A stretch of DNA of 64,000 nt from Mycobacterium pseudokansasii (GTDB taxonomy: Bacteria; Actinomycetota; Actinomycetes; Mycobacteriales; Mycobacteriaceae), in NCBI RefSeq assembly GCF_900566075.1, contig NZ_UPHU01000001.1:806001-870000 (forward strand), given 5' to 3'. The translations under genes and the position numbers were made by a program. Numbering within the stretch: the first letter of the stretch is position 1; the number at the start of each line of letters is the position of its first letter. Of this stretch, positions 54,846 to 63,640 are shown in pieces. The notes beneath the pieces are model-generated. The model was not told where the DNA came from. It did no database searches and saw only the letters and a program-made list of their open reading frames with translations.

Positions 54846-56342
54846 TTAGCCCGCTACTGCCGCCCGGTCGGCGGCACGGCCGAACACCATCGCCTCGTCG
54901 ATGCGGTCGAACCGGTAGTCGAGGGCATCGGCGAAATAGTTCTGCCGCACATTCCACGGCCGTTTGGTGCCTGATTTGGGCAGTGCGTGCAGCGAGCGCA
55001 GCACATAGCCGGCCTGAATGTCCCAGGAGGGCTTTTCGGTCAACGGCTCGTCGCCGCGGTGCGGGTAGGCATGGGTGTAGCCGTGAGCGGCCATGTGCGC
55101 CAACAGCTTTGCTGTCGCCCGCGCCGTCATGTCGGCGCGCAACGTCCAGGACGCATTCGTATAGCCCACGCACCAGAACAGGTTGGGCACGTCTTCGAGC
55201 ATGTGCGCCTTGTAGACGAAGCGGTCACAGGGATTGATCTCGACGCCGTCCAGGCTGATCTTGACGCCGCCCAGTGCCTGCAGCTGCAGGCCGGTGGCGG
55301 TGACGACGATGTCGGCATCGAGGTGTTCGCCGGACTTGAGCGCGATGCCGGTGGCGTCGAAATGGTCGATGTGGTCGGTGACGACGTCGGCGTGCCCGTC
55401 GGCGATAGCGGTGTAGAGGTCGGCGTCGGGAATCAGGCACAGCCGTTGGTCCCACGGGTTGTAGCTGGGCTTGAAGTGGGTGTCGACGTCGTAGCCGGCG
55501 GGCAGGTTCTTGATCGCCGTGCGGCGCAGCAGCCACTTCATGAGTCGCGGCGTCTTGCGGGACAGGAACCACAGCACTGCCTCCAGCAGCGCGTTGTACA
55601 TCCGGATGGCCAAATGAGAAGTCTTGCAGGGCAGTACTTTACGAGCAGCGGCGGCGAACCTGCTGTACTTGGACGCCGAGATGAGGTAAGTGGGCGAGCG
55701 CTGCAGCATGGTCACCTTGGCGGCCTTTTCGGCCATCGACGGGATCAGCGTGACGGCGGTGGCCCCGCTGCCGATCACCACGACCTTCTTGCCGGTGTAG
55801 TCCAGGTCGTCCGGCCAGTGCTGTGGATGCACGACGGTGCCGCCGAACTGCTCGATGCCGGGGAAGTCGGGGGTGTAGCCCTCGTCGTAGTTGTAGTAAC
55901 CGCTGCCGAAGAACACGAACCGGCTGCAGCATTGCTGTGCGACGCCGCCCTGCTCGAAGGTGACCGTCCACGTGTCGGTGGCCGAATCCCAGTCTGCTGC
56001 CAAGACATAACTGCCGAACCGGATGTGGCGGTCGATGCCGTACTTGTGAGCGGTGGTGGTCAGGTACTCGCGGATGTGCTCGCCGTCGGCCACGCCTTCT
56101 TCCCGGGTCCACGGCTCGTAGGGAAAGCTGAGGGTGAAGATGCTGCTGTCGGAGCGTACCCCCGGGTAGCGGAACAGGTCCCAGGTGCCGCCGATCCGTT
56201 CGCGCCGCTCCAGGATCGCGTAGCTGAGTTGGGGGTTGCGTTGCAGCAGCCGGTAGGCCGCGCCGATGCCGGAGATCCCGGCACCGACGATGACGACGTC
56301 GAAGTAGGCCGTGTCGATGGCTTCTCGGGGGCTCACGGTCAT
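54846..56342 (-). CDS. FAD-containing Baeyer-Villiger-type monooxygenase (Rv0565c-like)
   Basis: 498 aa. FAD loop VIVGAGISGIGAAYRL near residue 18, BVMO fingerprint FGGTVVHPQHWP, NADPH loop VVVIGSGATAVTLI and the late ATG motif DIVVTATGLQLQ are all in order. Converts ketones to esters or oxidises sulfides in its family; in M. tuberculosis such enzymes can activate thioamides. ATG at 56342 was chosen over 56510. It ends 51 bp after the convergent protease gene. Confidence 0.9.
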   Translation of the reverse strand: MTVSPREAIDTAYFDVVIVGAGISGIGAAYRLLQRNPQLSYAILERRERIGGTWDLFRYPGVRSDSSIFTLSFPYEPWTREEGVADGEHIREYLTTTAHKYGIDRHIRFGSYVLAADWDSATDTWTVTFEQGGVAQQCCSRFVFFGSGYYNYDEGYTPDFPGIEQFGGTVVHPQHWPDDLDYTGKKVVVIGSGATAVTLIPSMAEKAAKVTMLQRSPTYLISASKYSRFAAAARKVLPCKTSHLAIRMYNALLEAVLWFLSRKTPRLMKWLLRRTAIKNLPAGYDVDTHFKPSYNPWDQRLCLIPDADLYTAIADGHADVVTDHIDHFDATGIALKSGEHLDADIVVTATGLQLQALGGVKISLDGVEINPCDRFVYKAHMLEDVPNLFWCVGYTNASWTLRADMTARATAKLLAHMAAHGYTHAYPHRGDEPLTEKPSWDIQAGYVLRSLHALPKSGTKRPWNVRQNYFADALDYRFDRIDEAMVFGRAADRAAVAG

Positions 56343-56418
56343 GCCAAACCTCGCTTGAATTCGGGTATTGCTCACCAGAGTAGGCACCGACCGGTTGGTC
56401 GGGCCAGCTGGCGGTATC

Positions 56419-57036
56419 TCAGGCAGGCCGCATGAGCACGTCGACGTGCAGGGGCGCGCAGCGGTCGATGAGCCAGATCTGGTCGGCCGGGCTGGCGAAG
56501 ATCCGGGCATGGGTGCGATCCTGCGTCACAGCACCCGCGCACCGGTCGCCGAAGAACACGTACGCCTTGGCGTCGTTGCATTGCCGGGACATCCACACCA
56601 GCCCGTCCAGGCCGGCATCATGGGCCGCTTCGGCCCACAACACGGTGCTGGCATAGCTGGACGCCGGGCTGGACGTGAGCTCGGCGGCGGTCACCTTCAG
56701 ACGGCGCAGGCCGGTGCCGTGCAGCACCCCGGCCTGCAGCCGGCGGGTCACTTTCAGCCGCACCAGCACCTTGTCGGCGTATTGGTCGTAGGGGAGCACG
56801 CCGCCCGACACCGGGATGTCGTGCAGCAGCGTCTCGGCGATGGCCGCGTCTTCGGTCTCGGCGGCGTACATGATCGGCACCACCGGCGTGCCGAAGAAGC
56901 CGAACCGCGTCGGCGCGCCGATGCCGGGGTTGAAGTCGGTGGCGGTGCGCGACGACGAGAGCACGCGATAGAGCAGCTGCCCGGCCGGCAGGGTCGCGGT
57001 GGCCGGCTCGAACGGGTCCGGCGGCCGCCTTACCAA
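56419..57036 (-). CDS. RES-domain toxin
   Basis: 205 aa. RES fold: YRVLSSSRTATDFNPG with the conserved Arg, PVVPIMYAAETEDAAIAETLLHD with the conserved Tyr and Glu, and a late Ser/Arg region (LDGLVWMSRQCN). RES toxins of the MbcT type degrade NAD+. Start TTG at 57036 overlaps the antitoxin stop; no ATG or GTG is available in that region. Its length is close to Rv3189, and the pair resembles Rv3188-Rv3189 rather than MbcTA. Confidence 0.82.
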   Translation of the reverse strand: MVRRPPDPFEPATATLPAGQLLYRVLSSSRTATDFNPGIGAPTRFGFFGTPVVPIMYAAETEDAAIAETLLHDIPVSGGVLPYDQYADKVLVRLKVTRRLQAGVLHGTGLRRLKVTAAELTSSPASSYASTVLWAEAAHDAGLDGLVWMSRQCNDAKAYVFFGDRCAGAVTQDRTHARIFASPADQIWLIDRCAPLHVDVLMRPA

Positions 57037-57545
57037 GACACGGCCATGGCCTCCGCCGCCACCGCGACGACCCGGTCGGGTTCGGTGAGCAGGTGATCCA
57101 CCGGGCGGTCCCCATCCAGATAGGTGGTGGGTGCGCACAGCCACTGCACCAGGCCGGTCTCCGACCAGCCGTTGGTCTCCGCGACGTCACGCAAGCGCTC
57201 GATGGCGGGCAGGGGTTTGCCGTCTGCCCCGAATTGAAACCCCGGGTAGGCGAGGTAGTTGCCGCGCCGGATGGCGACCAGCGCCTTGTTGCGGTGTGCG
57301 GTGGTGGCCAGATTGCGTGGCGCGCTGGATCGTGAGCCCATCCGTTTGCCGGCTTCGGTGCTGGTCAGCAAGCCGAACTCGGCCTCCATTCGGGCGTAGA
57401 GGTTCTGTTCGGCCTGCACCGCGCGCGCAACCGCCGGCTCGGTGTACACCGCGACCGACGACAAGGCGGCGCCCACCGCCTGAGCGCTCTCGCGGAGGCG
57501 CCGATCCGCCGCGGTCAGCTCGTCCAGGGTCTTGACGGGGGTCAT
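57030..57545 (-). CDS. Antitoxin of the RES pair (Xre/MbcA/ParS type)
   Basis: 171 aa. N-terminal helical stretch, then a helix-turn-helix-like region (LYARMEAEFGLLTSTEAGKR) and the C-terminal toxin-binding domain (RGNYLAYPGFQFGADGKPLP, WLCAPTTYLDGDRPVDHL). ATG 57545 follows AGGAG by eight bases; an ATG at 57575 is less well placed. Stop and toxin start overlap by seven bases, a coupled toxin-antitoxin operon. Likely autorepressor in its family. Confidence 0.83.
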   Translation of the reverse strand: MTPVKTLDELTAADRRLRESAQAVGAALSSVAVYTEPAVARAVQAEQNLYARMEAEFGLLTSTEAGKRMGSRSSAPRNLATTAHRNKALVAIRRGNYLAYPGFQFGADGKPLPAIERLRDVAETNGWSETGLVQWLCAPTTYLDGDRPVDHLLTEPDRVVAVAAEAMAVSW

Positions 57546-57678
57546 GCACACGGCTCCTGCGTTCGATTCATGCACTTCCAGGATACCGCACGAAGCGAAT
57601 GCACGACGAGCGTGACGCCACCGCTTGGATCCAAGGCGTCTGATCCCGCAGTGACGTCACGCTCGATGCGGCTCGGGC

Positions 57679-58170
57679 CTATCGGTAGTTGACGAATTGC
57701 AGCGCAACCTCGAGGTCTGCGTTCTTCAGCATCGCGATCACGGCCTGCAGGTCGTCGCGTTTCTTGCTGGTGACGCGAATCTCGTCGCCCTGGATCTGGG
57801 TCTTGACGGTCTTGGGTCCCTCGTCACGAATCAGCTTGGTGATCTTCTTCGCGTTCTCGCTGTTGATGCCCTGCTTGATGGCGCCGGTGACTTTGTAGGT
57901 CTTGCCGGAGGCCTGCGGCTCGCCGGCATCGAAGGCCTTCATCGAGATGTCGCGGCGGATCAGCTTTTCCTTGAAGACGTCGACGGCGGCCTTGACGCGC
58001 TCCTCGGTGGACGAGGTCAGTTCGACGGCCTCCTCACCCTTCCACGCGATCTTGGTGTCGGTGCCGCGGAAGTCGAATCGCGTGGCCAGCTCCTTGGCCG
58101 CCTGGTTGAGCGCGTTGTCGACTTCCTGCCGGTCAACCTTGCTGACGATGTCGAACGATGAGTCCGCCAT
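57679..58170 (-). CDS. YajQ-family nucleotide-binding protein (Rv0566c-like)
   Basis: 163 aa, the UPF0234 length. Opening [18 protein letters not shown], then [37 protein letters not shown] and a closing LQFVNYR are family invariants. Some members bind cyclic di-GMP; the mycobacterial role is unknown. ATG at 58170. Lies just before the tRNA on the other strand. Confidence 0.95.
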   Translation of the reverse strand: MADSSFDIVSKVDRQEVDNALNQAAKELATRFDFRGTDTKIAWKGEEAVELTSSTEERVKAAVDVFKEKLIRRDISMKAFDAGEPQASGKTYKVTGAIKQGINSENAKKITKLIRDEGPKTVKTQIQGDEIRVTSKKRDDLQAVIAMLKNADLEVALQFVNYR

Positions 58171-58236
58171 ACGGTCCGTCCCTTCTTCCGATACCCTTTT
58201 GTGCTTTGTCTACCCGGTCGTTGTAACCTGCTAGGC

Positions 58237-58320
58237 GGCAGGTTGCCCGAGCGGCCAATGGGAGCGGACTGTAAATCCGTCGCGAAAGCTTCACAGGTTC
58301 GAATCCTGTACCTGCCACCA
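58237..58320 (+). tRNA. tRNA-Tyr (anticodon GTA)
   Basis: 84 nt including an encoded CCA. Acceptor stem ggcaggt pairs with acctgcc; the anticodon loop is ctgtaaa (anticodon gta); a long variable arm (cgcgaaagcttc) as in class II tRNA-Tyr; T loop gttcgaatc. Synteny with M. tuberculosis stops right after it, as often found where elements integrate at tRNA 3' ends. Confidence 0.93.
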
Positions 58321-58600
58321 CTTACTTCAGCAGGTCACAGGGTATTTTGGTCGAGCCGCGGCTTTCTGCGTCGACAGTGAAATTGGCACGGGGTTGTCAC
58401 AACTCGCGGCTGACCATGCGGTGCTGTAGGGCGGACGCCGGTTCAGCTCAGCTAACAATCGGTAGCCGCTGAAGCCGCCAGCCGGGACTGCGAGGGCGCT
58501 TCGATGTGCGCGGGCCAACCTGCGCGCTGCGTCTGCCGGCGCAGGCTCCTGGCAGTGCACATATGTCGGGTGCCGCAGTCGTGTCCTTGGCGAATACGCT

Positions 58601-58993
58601 TCAGCGCCCGACGGGCCAGTGCTCGACTGTGATGTCGTCCATGGGGAAGTCAGCGGGGTTGCCCGTGGCCAAGCGGGCATCGATGCCGGCGGTGGCTGCG
58701 GCAATCAGGCAGTCGGCCTGGTGAAGTGTGATCCCTCGTCCGGCGAACTGGCGGCGCCACCGTCCAGCGCGAATTCCTTCGGACGGACCCAACGGTGCAC
58801 ACCGTAGGCCGCGCACCAGCCGTTGTGCTACGGCTTCTTCGCCGGGAAGCAGTCCGCGCCAGATCTCCTCGATCGAGATCGCACAAGTCCAGGGCTCGTC
58901 ACCTTGGCGACGCAGAGCGCGTAGGCGCTCGCCGGCCGGACGGCCACGTAGAGCGTCGATAAGCACGGTCGAGTCGAGCAGGATCCTTGCCAC
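58601..58993 (-). CDS. VapC-family PIN-domain toxin
   Basis: 130 aa, ribonuclease of the VapC type. Active-site acids in ILLDSTVLIDALRG (first Asp), ISIEEIWRGL (Glu), HQADCLIAAATA (Asp) and LATGNPADF (Asn/Asp) are in place. GTG at 58993 is one base after the vapB stop. The interval from the tRNA to this gene (58321-58600) holds nothing I can support. Confidence 0.88.
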   Translation of the reverse strand: MARILLDSTVLIDALRGRPAGERLRALRRQGDEPWTCAISIEEIWRGLLPGEEAVAQRLVRGLRCAPLGPSEGIRAGRWRRQFAGRGITLHQADCLIAAATAGIDARLATGNPADFPMDDITVEHWPVGR

Positions 58994-58994
58994 G

Positions 58995-59231
58995 TCAGCC
59001 GACGCGACGTCGGTCGGAGCGCTGGCGGCGGACCCATTCACCGGGATCGTCATCCCATTCGTGGCCTTCGTCGGCGATCGCCCCGAGCGCTGCCTCGATA
59101 TCGTCCCATCGCCGCTCGTCATCGAGTCCGCGGCGAATCAACTCTGCAATGAATGCGCTGCGTCGCCTGCTTCCGGCCCGCCGATCGAGCTCGGCAACGA
59201 GCTCGTCATCGACGGTGATGTGCAGTCGCAT
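58995..59231 (-). CDS. VapB-family antitoxin
   Basis: 78 aa ribbon-helix-helix protein: MRLHITVDDELVAELDRR, then SRRRSAFIAELIRRGLDDE, followed by an acidic, Trp-containing toxin-binding tail (RRWDDIEAALGAI). ATG at 59231. Coupled to the VapC gene. In its family it binds VapC and represses its own promoter. Confidence 0.88.
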   Translation of the reverse strand: MRLHITVDDELVAELDRRAGSRRRSAFIAELIRRGLDDERRWDDIEAALGAIADEGHEWDDDPGEWVRRQRSDRRRVG

Positions 59232-59303
59232 GTGCTGACTATAGCCCACTAGCGCTCCGGCTTCACTTGCCACAAGGCTTCCGAATCTTCGACCCGTCGA
59301 GAG

Positions 59304-59668
59304 TCACACCATCCCTGCGACGAGTCCCTGGCCTTCGATCTGCAGGTGCGCGTGGATCAGCGCATGGTCTCGGTCGAGCCGGCGCACCGTGCACCGAGGC
59401 CGATGACGATGCGTCCGTCGTTGAAGTTCTTGTCGGCGAACAGGCCCCGCAGGTAAGCCGTGATGTGCTCACTGCCCCGTCGCACCGTGCCGAACGCGTT
59501 GATCCAATCCGCGTCGTCGGCGTAGACGTCCGTCAACAGGCCGGCGTCGCGGTGGGCGAACCCGGCGAAGAGCCGGGTCAGTGTTCGGGTGATGGCCGCG
59601 CGATCAGCCTCGTCGAACGGTTCGAGTCCGACGATGTCGGGCGGGGTCGAGCTGGTGTGAGGGTTCAC
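59304..59668 (-). pseudogene. SnoaL-like (SgcJ/EcaC-type) protein with frameshift
   Basis: ATG 59668 gives a DUF4440/SnoaL opening (EADRAAITRTLTRLFAGFA, DVYADDADWINAFGTVRRG). The frame runs to 59357, but near 59370-59400 family-like text moves to another frame (DHALIHAHLQIEGQGLVAG), ending at a TGA 59304-59306. So the gene is shifted and probably also short at the C-terminus. Divergent from the TetR gene, its likely regulator. Confidence 0.6.
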
Positions 59669-59725
59669 CCGGCGGGCTCCTGCAATGCCGGATCGTCTAA
59701 CAACCGTAAACTAACAGATGGTAAC

Positions 59726-59739
59726 CTAACGTCCGTTAG
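59726..59739. promoter_or_regulatory. Palindromic operator between the SnoaL-like and TetR genes
   Basis: ctaacg-tc-cgttag, perfect six-base arms, with further taac/gtta half-sites on both sides (gtaacc, ccgttag). It lies centrally in the 131-bp divergent gap and is the expected autoregulatory site for the TetR protein. Confidence 0.6.
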
Positions 59740-59799
59740 CTTACGACCGTTAGACTTGCGGCGCAACTGCCCTGACGAAGATGGAAAGCGGGTCAAGGT

Positions 59800-60399
59800 A
59801 TGAGCGAGGTGCCGCGTGGCCGAAACCGGCGCGGGGAGGGCGAGAAGCTGCGCGACAGCATCGTCGTCGCCGCGAGCGCATTGGTCGATGCCGCTGAGGA
59901 TCCCGCATCGGTGACCCTGCGAGGCATAGCCCGCCAAGCCGGAATCAGCGCCCCGTCGATCTACCCGCATTTCCGCGATCTCCGCGACATTCTCGACGCC
60001 GTCCTGGAGCGTAGCTTCGCCGACCTCGATGCGACGGTGGCCAAGACCATGTCGAAGGAACAAACACCGCAAGCGCGGCTAGTGTCCGGATGCCTGGCGT
60101 ACGTCCGGTACGGGTGGGCATATCGGTCGCGCTACCGATTCATGACCGCGGCCAACGGCTTTGCCCCGCAAGCCATCAGCATCTTCGTTCGCATCGAAGA
60201 CGCCTTGCGGGACTGCGTCGCGGCCGGCTTGTCGACCAGCGCGGATCCGCACGAAGATACCTTCCTGCTCTGGGTGGGCATGCACGGCATGGCCACGCTC
60301 GAGAAGCCCAGCCGCGCCCGTCTTCGGCAATTGGGACCCCTGGACCGTCCGGCGCTCACCGAAAAACTGGCCAAGCGGATCGCCGGCCTGGCGCAGTGA
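59800..60399 (+). CDS. TetR-family transcriptional regulator
   Basis: 199 aa. N-terminal helix-turn-helix: SVTLRGIARQAGISAPSIYPHF, then RDILDAVLERSF. The C-terminal part (about 80-199) has the WHG-type ligand-binding helices (YVRYGWAYRSRYRFM, LLWVGMHGMATL). ATG at 59800. Faces the broken SnoaL-like gene across an operator-like palindrome; ligand unknown. Confidence 0.9.
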   Translation: MSEVPRGRNRRGEGEKLRDSIVVAASALVDAAEDPASVTLRGIARQAGISAPSIYPHFRDLRDILDAVLERSFADLDATVAKTMSKEQTPQARLVSGCLAYVRYGWAYRSRYRFMTAANGFAPQAISIFVRIEDALRDCVAAGLSTSADPHEDTFLLWVGMHGMATLEKPSRARLRQLGPLDRPALTEKLAKRIAGLAQ

Positions 60400-60420
60400 G
60401 CGTTCCGGGTGCGGGTTGAC

Positions 60421-61143
60421 CTAATGGCCCTGGGCTGCGGCCGCTGCCGCAGTACCCAGTGTTCTCGGCGCCGGTGTGGCGGGCACCGCTTGGGGTTGGC
60501 CGCGTAGTTCGGCGGCGAGGTCGTGTTCGAACGCGGGCAGGGTCAGTCGGCGGCGGGTCAGCTCGCGGTCGAGCGCGTTGATGAACAAGCCCTGCCCGCA
60601 GCACCGGCAGCCCAGAACGGCCTGCTCGTTCATGACGTCTCGGGTGAGAGCGGCCGCCGGGCAAGCGGCCACCACCTCCAGGGAAGCGCGCATATCAAGG
60701 GTGGTGCTCACTCCGCAAGAAGGTGAGGCGCCGATTCCGACGATGCCGGCGACCGTGATCGCGGCCCGGTGGTAATCGGCCACTTGACGCGCGACCCGCC
60801 GGGCCAGATGCCGGTAAACCACCTTGGTCCACACGATGAATGCGCTCAGCAACGCGCCGCGCACCGCATACAGCGGTCCGCCCTTGGAGTGGTAGAGCCG
60901 CAGGCTGTGGCGTTTGAGCACGCCGCCCCACGCCAGCTGTTCGGGGCAGGGCAGCTGGTGGATACCGACGCGTGCGGTGATCAGTTCGTCGACCACCTCG
61001 GTCACCGCCCCGGGGCGGGTAGCGCCGCCGGCGTAGCGGGTGTTCTCGTTGAGAAGGCGGTGCGATACCGGGACGACGCGTCGGCTGCGTTCGTCTGCCA
61101 GCTGGTTGAGCAGCAGCCGGGCTGATTCACCGGACTTCGACAT
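60421..61143 (-). CDS. DUF523/TudS-like protein
   Basis: 240 aa. SHRLLNENTRYAGGATRPG, then VGIHQLPCPEQLAWGG and GIGASPSCGVSTT follow the DUF523 layout, whose desulfidase members hold an iron-sulfur cluster through three Cys. Here Cys are present in the second and third motif, while the first motif has His where other members have Cys. About 40 Ala/Pro-rich residues end the protein, after a CRCCG cluster. ATG at 61143, three bases after the stop of the DosR-linked gene. Confidence 0.65.
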   Translation of the reverse strand: MSKSGESARLLLNQLADERSRRVVPVSHRLLNENTRYAGGATRPGAVTEVVDELITARVGIHQLPCPEQLAWGGVLKRHSLRLYHSKGGPLYAVRGALLSAFIVWTKVVYRHLARRVARQVADYHRAAITVAGIVGIGASPSCGVSTTLDMRASLEVVAACPAAALTRDVMNEQAVLGCRCCGQGLFINALDRELTRRRLTLPAFEHDLAAELRGQPQAVPATPAPRTLGTAAAAAAQGH

Positions 61144-61146
61144 GGG

Positions 61147-61421
61147 TCAATATGTCGCGAGCTGCGAACAGTCGATGTTGGTCATTGTCGATTCATGTTG
61201 CGGCAGTTGAGGTTTAGCAATCCCGCCGGCATACCCGAGCGCCAGGCTGACCGCAGCGTAGACACCGGCCTCAGCCCACATATGTCCGATGCCCCCCACC
61301 TTCTGCCCAGGAAGACCGGCTCGTCGACGATCCCACGAGAGGTCGCCACCGCATACGCGGCGTGGACGTAGGCGAGCGCAGCGAACGACCCGGAGAAAAA
61401 CTTGCACACCTCGCGATTCAT
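61147..61421 (-). pseudogene. Small membrane protein, frameshifted in a G6 tract
   Basis: ATG 61421 with AAAGGGG upstream gives MNREVCKFFSGSFAALAYVH and VDEPVFLGRRW; at a run of six C (plus strand 61292-61297) the sensible frame moves to IGHMWAEAGVYAAVSLALGY, ending at 61147. One extra G would give about a 92-aa protein with two helices. A DosR box lies about 105 bp upstream. Function unknown; an assembly error or slippage in the tract could equally explain the shift. Confidence 0.6.
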
Positions 61422-61524
61422 GGCATTCCCCTTTCACTACCTCACGTCGGTGACGGACGCGGGCCAAGTCGCCGCTGCACGGACATTGCCAATTCAGTCT
61501 TGGCTCACGCGGTACCGGTCGCTA

Positions 61525-61539
61525 GGGACCGAAGTCCCC
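61525..61539 (-). promoter_or_regulatory. DosR-box-like site
   Basis: gggaccgaagtcccc, in minus orientation GGGGACTTCGGTCCCTAG, an excellent fit to the DosR/DevR consensus (TTSGGGACTWWAGTCCCSAA). Upstream of the small membrane protein gene and the DUF523-like gene. In 61422-61798 I see nothing else. Confidence 0.75.
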
Positions 61540-61798
61540 AGCGGGCAGAATTCAGGTCATCACCGCGCGGCATAGGGCGCAGCGCACTGGCGTCACCAGG
61601 TGCGGCACGGTTGCTGCCCGCGACCCCGAGCGCGGATCCACATGGTCACACTCCCAAGGACTTTCGGCACTAGCCCGGTAAGCCCGGCCGGGACTTGACT
61701 TGCGGCAACACCGGTATAAAGGAGACGGGTGATGCCGATTGCGACGCTCGCTGGGGCCTGGATCCTCGGGCAGTCGCGCGATAACCGGTGAGTACGTC

Positions 61799-62590
61799 GT
61801 GAGCAGCGCGGGAATCTCGATCGGGCTTCAGTTGGGCACCCAGCCTCCATTGAGCGCCACTCGCGCCTTTCTCCTCGGAGCACGGGCGATGCGGCTGGAC
61901 TCCGTGATGCTCATCGACCATTTCCAGAAAGTCTTTCCCAGCGCTATCTGGGATCAGGAGCTGACCTGGCTCGCCGCAAGACGCCCCACGCCGCACGAAT
62001 TCTTCGACTACCAGGTGTTGCTCGGCTACCTCGCGTCACGTGTCGAAAGGATGCGTCTGGGCGTCGGGGTGACCGAATCGATTCGGCGGCACCCGGTTCT
62101 GATTGCCCGGGCCATGATGACGCTGTCGCATCTCACCAAACGCGCGCCCATCCTCGGTATCGGGGCCGGCGAACGGATGAACATCGACCCCTACCGGCTG
62201 GACTTCGCCCACCCGGTCACCCGCCTGGAGGAGGCCCTGCAGATCGTCCGGCTGTGCCTGTCGGTACGAGGACCGATCACGTTCTGCAGCAAGTACTTTC
62301 GTCTCGACCGGGCGACGGTGGACCTCAAGCCTGCAACGGGCAGGGTGCCGGAGATCTGGATCGCCGGCCATGGTCCGCGCATGCTCGCGTTGACCGGACG
62401 TTACGGCGACGGGTGGTACCCCACTGCGGTGGTGTCGCCGCACGAGTACGCGGACAAGCTGGCGACGGTACGAACCGCGGCCCGCGCTGCCGGGCGAAAC
62501 CCAGCCGCCGTCACACCTGCGCTGCACCGCTTCATGGTGATCGCGGCCACCGAGCGCGAGGCTCGGGCGCCACGTGGTCCTCGCTCCCGT
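61799..62590 (+). pseudogene. LLM/F420-type oxidoreductase lacking its C-terminus
   Basis: GTG 61799 opens an F420-dependent LLM-class protein resembling phthiodiolone ketoreductase: VMLIDHFQKVFPSAIW, RMRLGVGVTESIRRHPVLIA, ILGIGAGERMNIDPYR and WIAGHGPRMLALTGRYGDGW. Family likeness ends near residue 260 (RFMVIAATEREARA); normal members have about 100 more residues. The frame stays open to 63550 only because it is antisense to the SDR gene. Read as a 3'-truncated gene. Confidence 0.7.
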
Positions 62591-62731
62591 GTCGGTTCTG
62601 GTCTCCAAATACGCGGCCGGCTAAGGACTCTGGGCCACCGGTCGGGTGGCGCGGTCACTTCGGGAGTTCGCATCCCGCAGCGGCTAGGTCAGGCCCCGTC
62701 GCCGACATTACCGGCCGATCACAACGCCACG

Positions 62732-63535
62732 TCAGTGGATGCGGGCGCTGCCGCCAAGGCCGATCTCCAAGACGCTGCCGGTGATGACCCCGGGGTCGGT
62801 GACCAGGTAGACCACTCCACGGCTGACATCCTCGGGCTGCAGCCAGGGCAGCGGTATCGGGTTGGCTTTCATCATGCGGCGCACCAAATCGTCGGGAACG
62901 TCGTCACTTCCAGTCGGCTGCACCATCGGTGTCTGGGTGGTTGTCGGGCAGACGACGTTGACCGTGATGCCTTCTTTGGCGACCTCCAGCGCCACCGACT
63001 TGGCCAGTCCGATGACACCCCATTTGGTGGCGTTGTATGCGGCGAGTTCGGGGATGCCCATTCGCCCGCCCATCGAGGATGTCACCACGATCCGGCCGTA
63101 GCGCTGGCGCCGCATCACCGGAATGGCCGCCCGCAGAGTATGAAACGTGCCTTTCAAATTGGTGTCCACCAGCTGCTGCCACACCTGATCGCTGACTTCA
63201 TCCAACGGCCCGGTGCTGACGACGCCGGCATTGGCCACCGCGATGTCCAGGCTGCCCAGGTCGTCGAGCGTCTGCTGCACCGCGGCGCTAACTTGGTCGG
63301 GGTCGCGAACGTCGAGGGTGATCGGCAGGCACCGCCGGCCCAGCTCTTCGACTCGCTTGGCCGTGTCGTGCAGCTCCTCCTCGGTGCCAAGCGGATAGCT
63401 CAGGTTCGCCATCGGCGCGGGCACATCGCCGATGACGATGTCCGCCCCTTCGGCCGCCAGGGCCAAGGCGTGTGCACGCCCCTGCCCTCGAGCCCCGCCG
63501 GTGATGAAGGCCACGCGTCCATCCAAGGCACCCAT
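62732..63535 (-). CDS. Mycofactocin-coupled SDR-family oxidoreductase
   Basis: 267 aa SDR. ITGGARGQGRAHALALA (cofactor loop), VANAG, SSMGGRMG and YNATKWG (catalytic Tyr/Lys). The long insertion after the second strand (DVPAPMANLSYPLGTEEEL) is the mark of the mycofactocin-associated subgroup, in which NAD(H) stays bound and mycofactocin regenerates it. ATG at 63535. Substrate probably an alcohol; unknown. Confidence 0.88.
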   Translation of the reverse strand: MGALDGRVAFITGGARGQGRAHALALAAEGADIVIGDVPAPMANLSYPLGTEEELHDTAKRVEELGRRCLPITLDVRDPDQVSAAVQQTLDDLGSLDIAVANAGVVSTGPLDEVSDQVWQQLVDTNLKGTFHTLRAAIPVMRRQRYGRIVVTSSMGGRMGIPELAAYNATKWGVIGLAKSVALEVAKEGITVNVVCPTTTQTPMVQPTGSDDVPDDLVRRMMKANPIPLPWLQPEDVSRGVVYLVTDPGVITGSVLEIGLGGSARIH

Positions 63536-63640
63536 AGCCGGCTAGGTTAGCAGCCATGCTCGGCTATCGACACACCACCGGCTTGGCCGCGAAACCAATT
63601 GCAGGGGAGGGCATTTCGCGCCAGCCAGCAGTTCAGTTGG

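Noticed and set aside
54987..56435. 482-aa plus-strand frame over the monooxygenase gene
   Set aside because: Antisense shadow of a clearly conserved Rv0565c homologue.
58317..58600. tRNA-Tyr 3' end as an integration site with an att copy
   Set aside because: I found no second copy of the tRNA 3' end in the window and no integrase gene.
58327..58704. 125-aa minus-strand ORF after tRNA-Tyr
   Set aside because: Overlaps the end of vapC, has no ribosome site or recognisable sequence, and is Pro/Ala-rich by composition.
62591..63550. Continuation of the oxidoreductase frame to a 603-aa protein
   Set aside because: It is the antisense of the mycofactocin-type SDR and has no protein-like content.
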